NCBI GenBank assembly: GCA_902521725.1
Contig: CABYTF010000001.1
Location: 1-64,000 of the forward strand
Length of the DNA: 64,000 bases
Origin: an uncultured Gammaproteobacteria bacterium
Lineage (GTDB): Bacteria > Pseudomonadota > Gammaproteobacteria > GCA-002705445 > GCA-002716945
Direction: 5' to 3'
The notes under the pieces are model-generated. The model was not told the origin of the DNA and ran no database searches. It saw only the letters and a list, made by a program, of their open reading frames with translations. A program made the translations under genes and the position numbers. Shown here piece by piece: positions 62,773 through 64,000 of this stretch; position 1 is the first letter of the stretch, and each line of letters opens with the position of its first letter.

Positions 62773-62797
62773 TATGCTGCCCTCCTTGGGCAGCATA
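62773..62797. terminator. Hairpin between glnA and glnL
   Basis: Perfect 10-bp stem TATGCTGCCC / GGGCAGCATA with the loop TCCTT, in the 39-base glnA-glnL gap. No T run follows on the + strand, so it more likely weakens or processes the transcript than ends it fully. Higher glnA than glnLG expression would result. Confidence 0.65.
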
Positions 62798-62805
62798 CTA
62801 AAAAA

Positions 62806-63888
62806 ATGGAATTACAGGATAAAATAGCATTAGATTCGAAATTGCTTTTGGATATTCTCGAGAATATCTCAACATCAGTTATTGTGCTAAATGACGATAA
62901 TAGTTACTTTTTTGTCAATATTGCTGGATTAGACTTACTTGGTATCAGTGGTAAGTTTCCTGAATTGTCATCTCTGAAATCAATCATTGGCCATCAACAT
63001 CTTTTACAACATATAAACTCTGTTCGTCAGGAGAGACACTCAAAGATGATTAGAGATTTTAAGTTTAAAAACTTTGAAGGTCACGAAAAAATTGTTGATT
63101 GTAATTTGTCCTTAGCAAGATTTGACAATAAAGAGGTTACTTTGATTGAATTTACTGAAACGGGAAGACTTCACAGTATTTCACTTGAGCAGAACCTTAT
63201 TGAGCAAGAGAGAGCAACTAGAGAAATGATAAAAGGTCTATCTCATGAAATAAAAAACCCACTGGGCGGTATATTGGGTGCGGCGCAGATTCTTGAAAAA
63301 TCGTTAGATGATTCTTACATTAAATTTACAGATATCATAAAAAAAGAAACTGGACGATTAGTGAATCTTCTTAATGATATGGCGTTACCAGCGACTTCAG
63401 TCAAGAAATCACCAATTAACATTCATGAAGTTACAGAACATGTGGTTGATCTCTTTCAATTTGATCTTAAAAATAAAAATGTACACTTCATAAAAGATTA
63501 TGATCCTAGTATTCCTGATGTAAATACAAATAAGGAACAACTCATACAGGCATTGATCAACCTTGTTAGAAACTCTATTCAGGCTCTAGAGTTTAAAGGT
63601 AATGTAACAATCAAAACAAGAACAGAGCCAAGTTACACTATCGGTAACGAATATCACCCCCTGGTTACGAAAATTAGTGTAATCGATAATGGTCCCGGTA
63701 TCCCTGAAGAAAAATTAAAAGATATATTCTACCCAATGGTAAGCACAAAAACAGATGGAATGGGGTTAGGGCTTACAATTGCACAATCAATTATAATGCA
63801 AAATTCTGGTCTTATTGAATGTTCAAGTAAGCAGAGAGAAACTTGTTTTACTGTAGTTCTTCCTGTGAGGAGTAATGTCCATGACTAA
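62806..63888 (+). CDS. glnL: Nitrogen regulation sensor kinase NtrB
   Basis: 360-residue cytoplasmic histidine kinase. PAS-like N-terminal part (residues 10-120), H-box GLSHEIKNPLGG with H147, N-box LVRNSIQAL, G-boxes DNGPGIPEE and GMGLGLTIAQ. It phosphorylates NtrC when nitrogen is low and should work through the sites before glnA. It overlaps glnG by eight bases. Confidence 0.94.
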   Translation: MELQDKIALDSKLLLDILENISTSVIVLNDDNSYFFVNIAGLDLLGISGKFPELSSLKSIIGHQHLLQHINSVRQERHSKMIRDFKFKNFEGHEKIVDCNLSLARFDNKEVTLIEFTETGRLHSISLEQNLIEQERATREMIKGLSHEIKNPLGGILGAAQILEKSLDDSYIKFTDIIKKETGRLVNLLNDMALPATSVKKSPINIHEVTEHVVDLFQFDLKNKNVHFIKDYDPSIPDVNTNKEQLIQALINLVRNSIQALEFKGNVTIKTRTEPSYTIGNEYHPLVTKISVIDNGPGIPEEKLKDIFYPMVSTKTDGMGLGLTIAQSIIMQNSGLIECSSKQRETCFTVVLPVRSNVHD

Positions 63889-64000
63889 AATCTGGGTAAT
63901 TGACGACGAGGAGAGTATAAGAACAATTTGCACGAGCGCGCTCGAAGACCTGTTCACAGTAGAGTCATTTGCAAATGCGTCGGAGGCACTTCTTGAACTT
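63881..64000 (+). CDS. glnG: Nitrogen regulation response regulator NtrC, N-terminal part
   Basis: The first 40 codons are present. The receiver domain begins TKIWVIDDEESIRTI, with the acidic DDEE cluster at residues 8-11. The gene runs off the window. It would activate sigma-54 transcription of glnA. The identification rests on this start and the glnA-glnL context. Confidence 0.85.
   Translation, partial: MTKIWVIDDEESIRTICTSALEDLFTVESFANASEALLEL

Overview
This AT-rich window reads as the chromosome of a gammaproteobacterial sulfur oxidiser, probably marine and akin to the SUP05/Thioglobus type. The lineage is an inference from two things. One is the gammaproteobacterial gene order obgE-proB-rpsT-murJ-ribF-ileS-lspA-fkpB-ispH. 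The other is a reverse (oxidative) dissimilatory sulfite reductase locus in the Allochromatium order dsrABEFHCMKLJOPNR. Coding density is very high: most neighbours overlap by 1-20 bases, and no gap without a gene exceeds 300 bases.

Layout. 1-8.6 kb: housekeeping genes on the + strand (3' end of obgE, proB, murJ, ribF, ileS, lspA, fkpB, ispH), with rpsT opposed. 8.6-20.8 kb: the complete dsr operon on the - strand. 20.9-26.5 kb: a divergent, tightly coupled and poorly understood island holding two Fe(II)/2-oxoglutarate-type dioxygenases, several small unknown proteins, an orphan Cas6/Cmx6-like protein without a CRISPR array, a DsrC paralogue with no cysteine (RspA type), a TrpD-like protein with a rewritten substrate site, a Rieske-type ferredoxin and a DUF4396 membrane protein. 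26.5-33.4 kb: an outer-membrane metal uptake locus with exbB, an OprC-type copper receptor and its DUF2946-like partner, a FecA-type receptor behind two Fur-box-like sites, two exbD genes and tonB. 33.4-40.8 kb: cysG (siroheme), Sel1, glutaredoxin, S24-like and DUF2905 genes, PEP carboxylase, tadA and pyrC. 40.8-50.5 kb: an accessory region with a MerC-like protein, a split inverse autotransporter pair, TPR/glycosyltransferase proteins, DUF1326, a cytoplasmic flavoprotein/molybdoenzyme pair and a MORN protein. 50.6-64 kb: lipoprotein, SDR, ispA, a TVP38-type protein, rmlA, tRNA-Thr(CGU), thiS-thiG-trmB, a SulP transporter, an aldo/keto reductase, plsC, gmhB, a dimeric-type glycyl-tRNA synthetase, and glnA-glnL-glnG behind a clear sigma-54 promoter.

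How it fits together. DsrAB with DsrEFH, DsrC, the DsrMKJOP membrane complex and DsrL oxidise stored or delivered sulfur to sulfite. CysG and DsrN supply the siroheme (amide) cofactor. The divergent island next to dsrA is the best candidate for an undescribed system: an RNA-binding Cas6 fold beside a cysteine-free DsrC protein suggests sulfur-linked regulation, possibly at the RNA level (inference). Other sharp observations are a glutamine synthetase with Phe at the adenylylation tyrosine, an ExbD pair in which one member lacks the proton-carrying Asp, a copper receptor with the full CxxxM/HxM site, and a two-gene inverse autotransporter.
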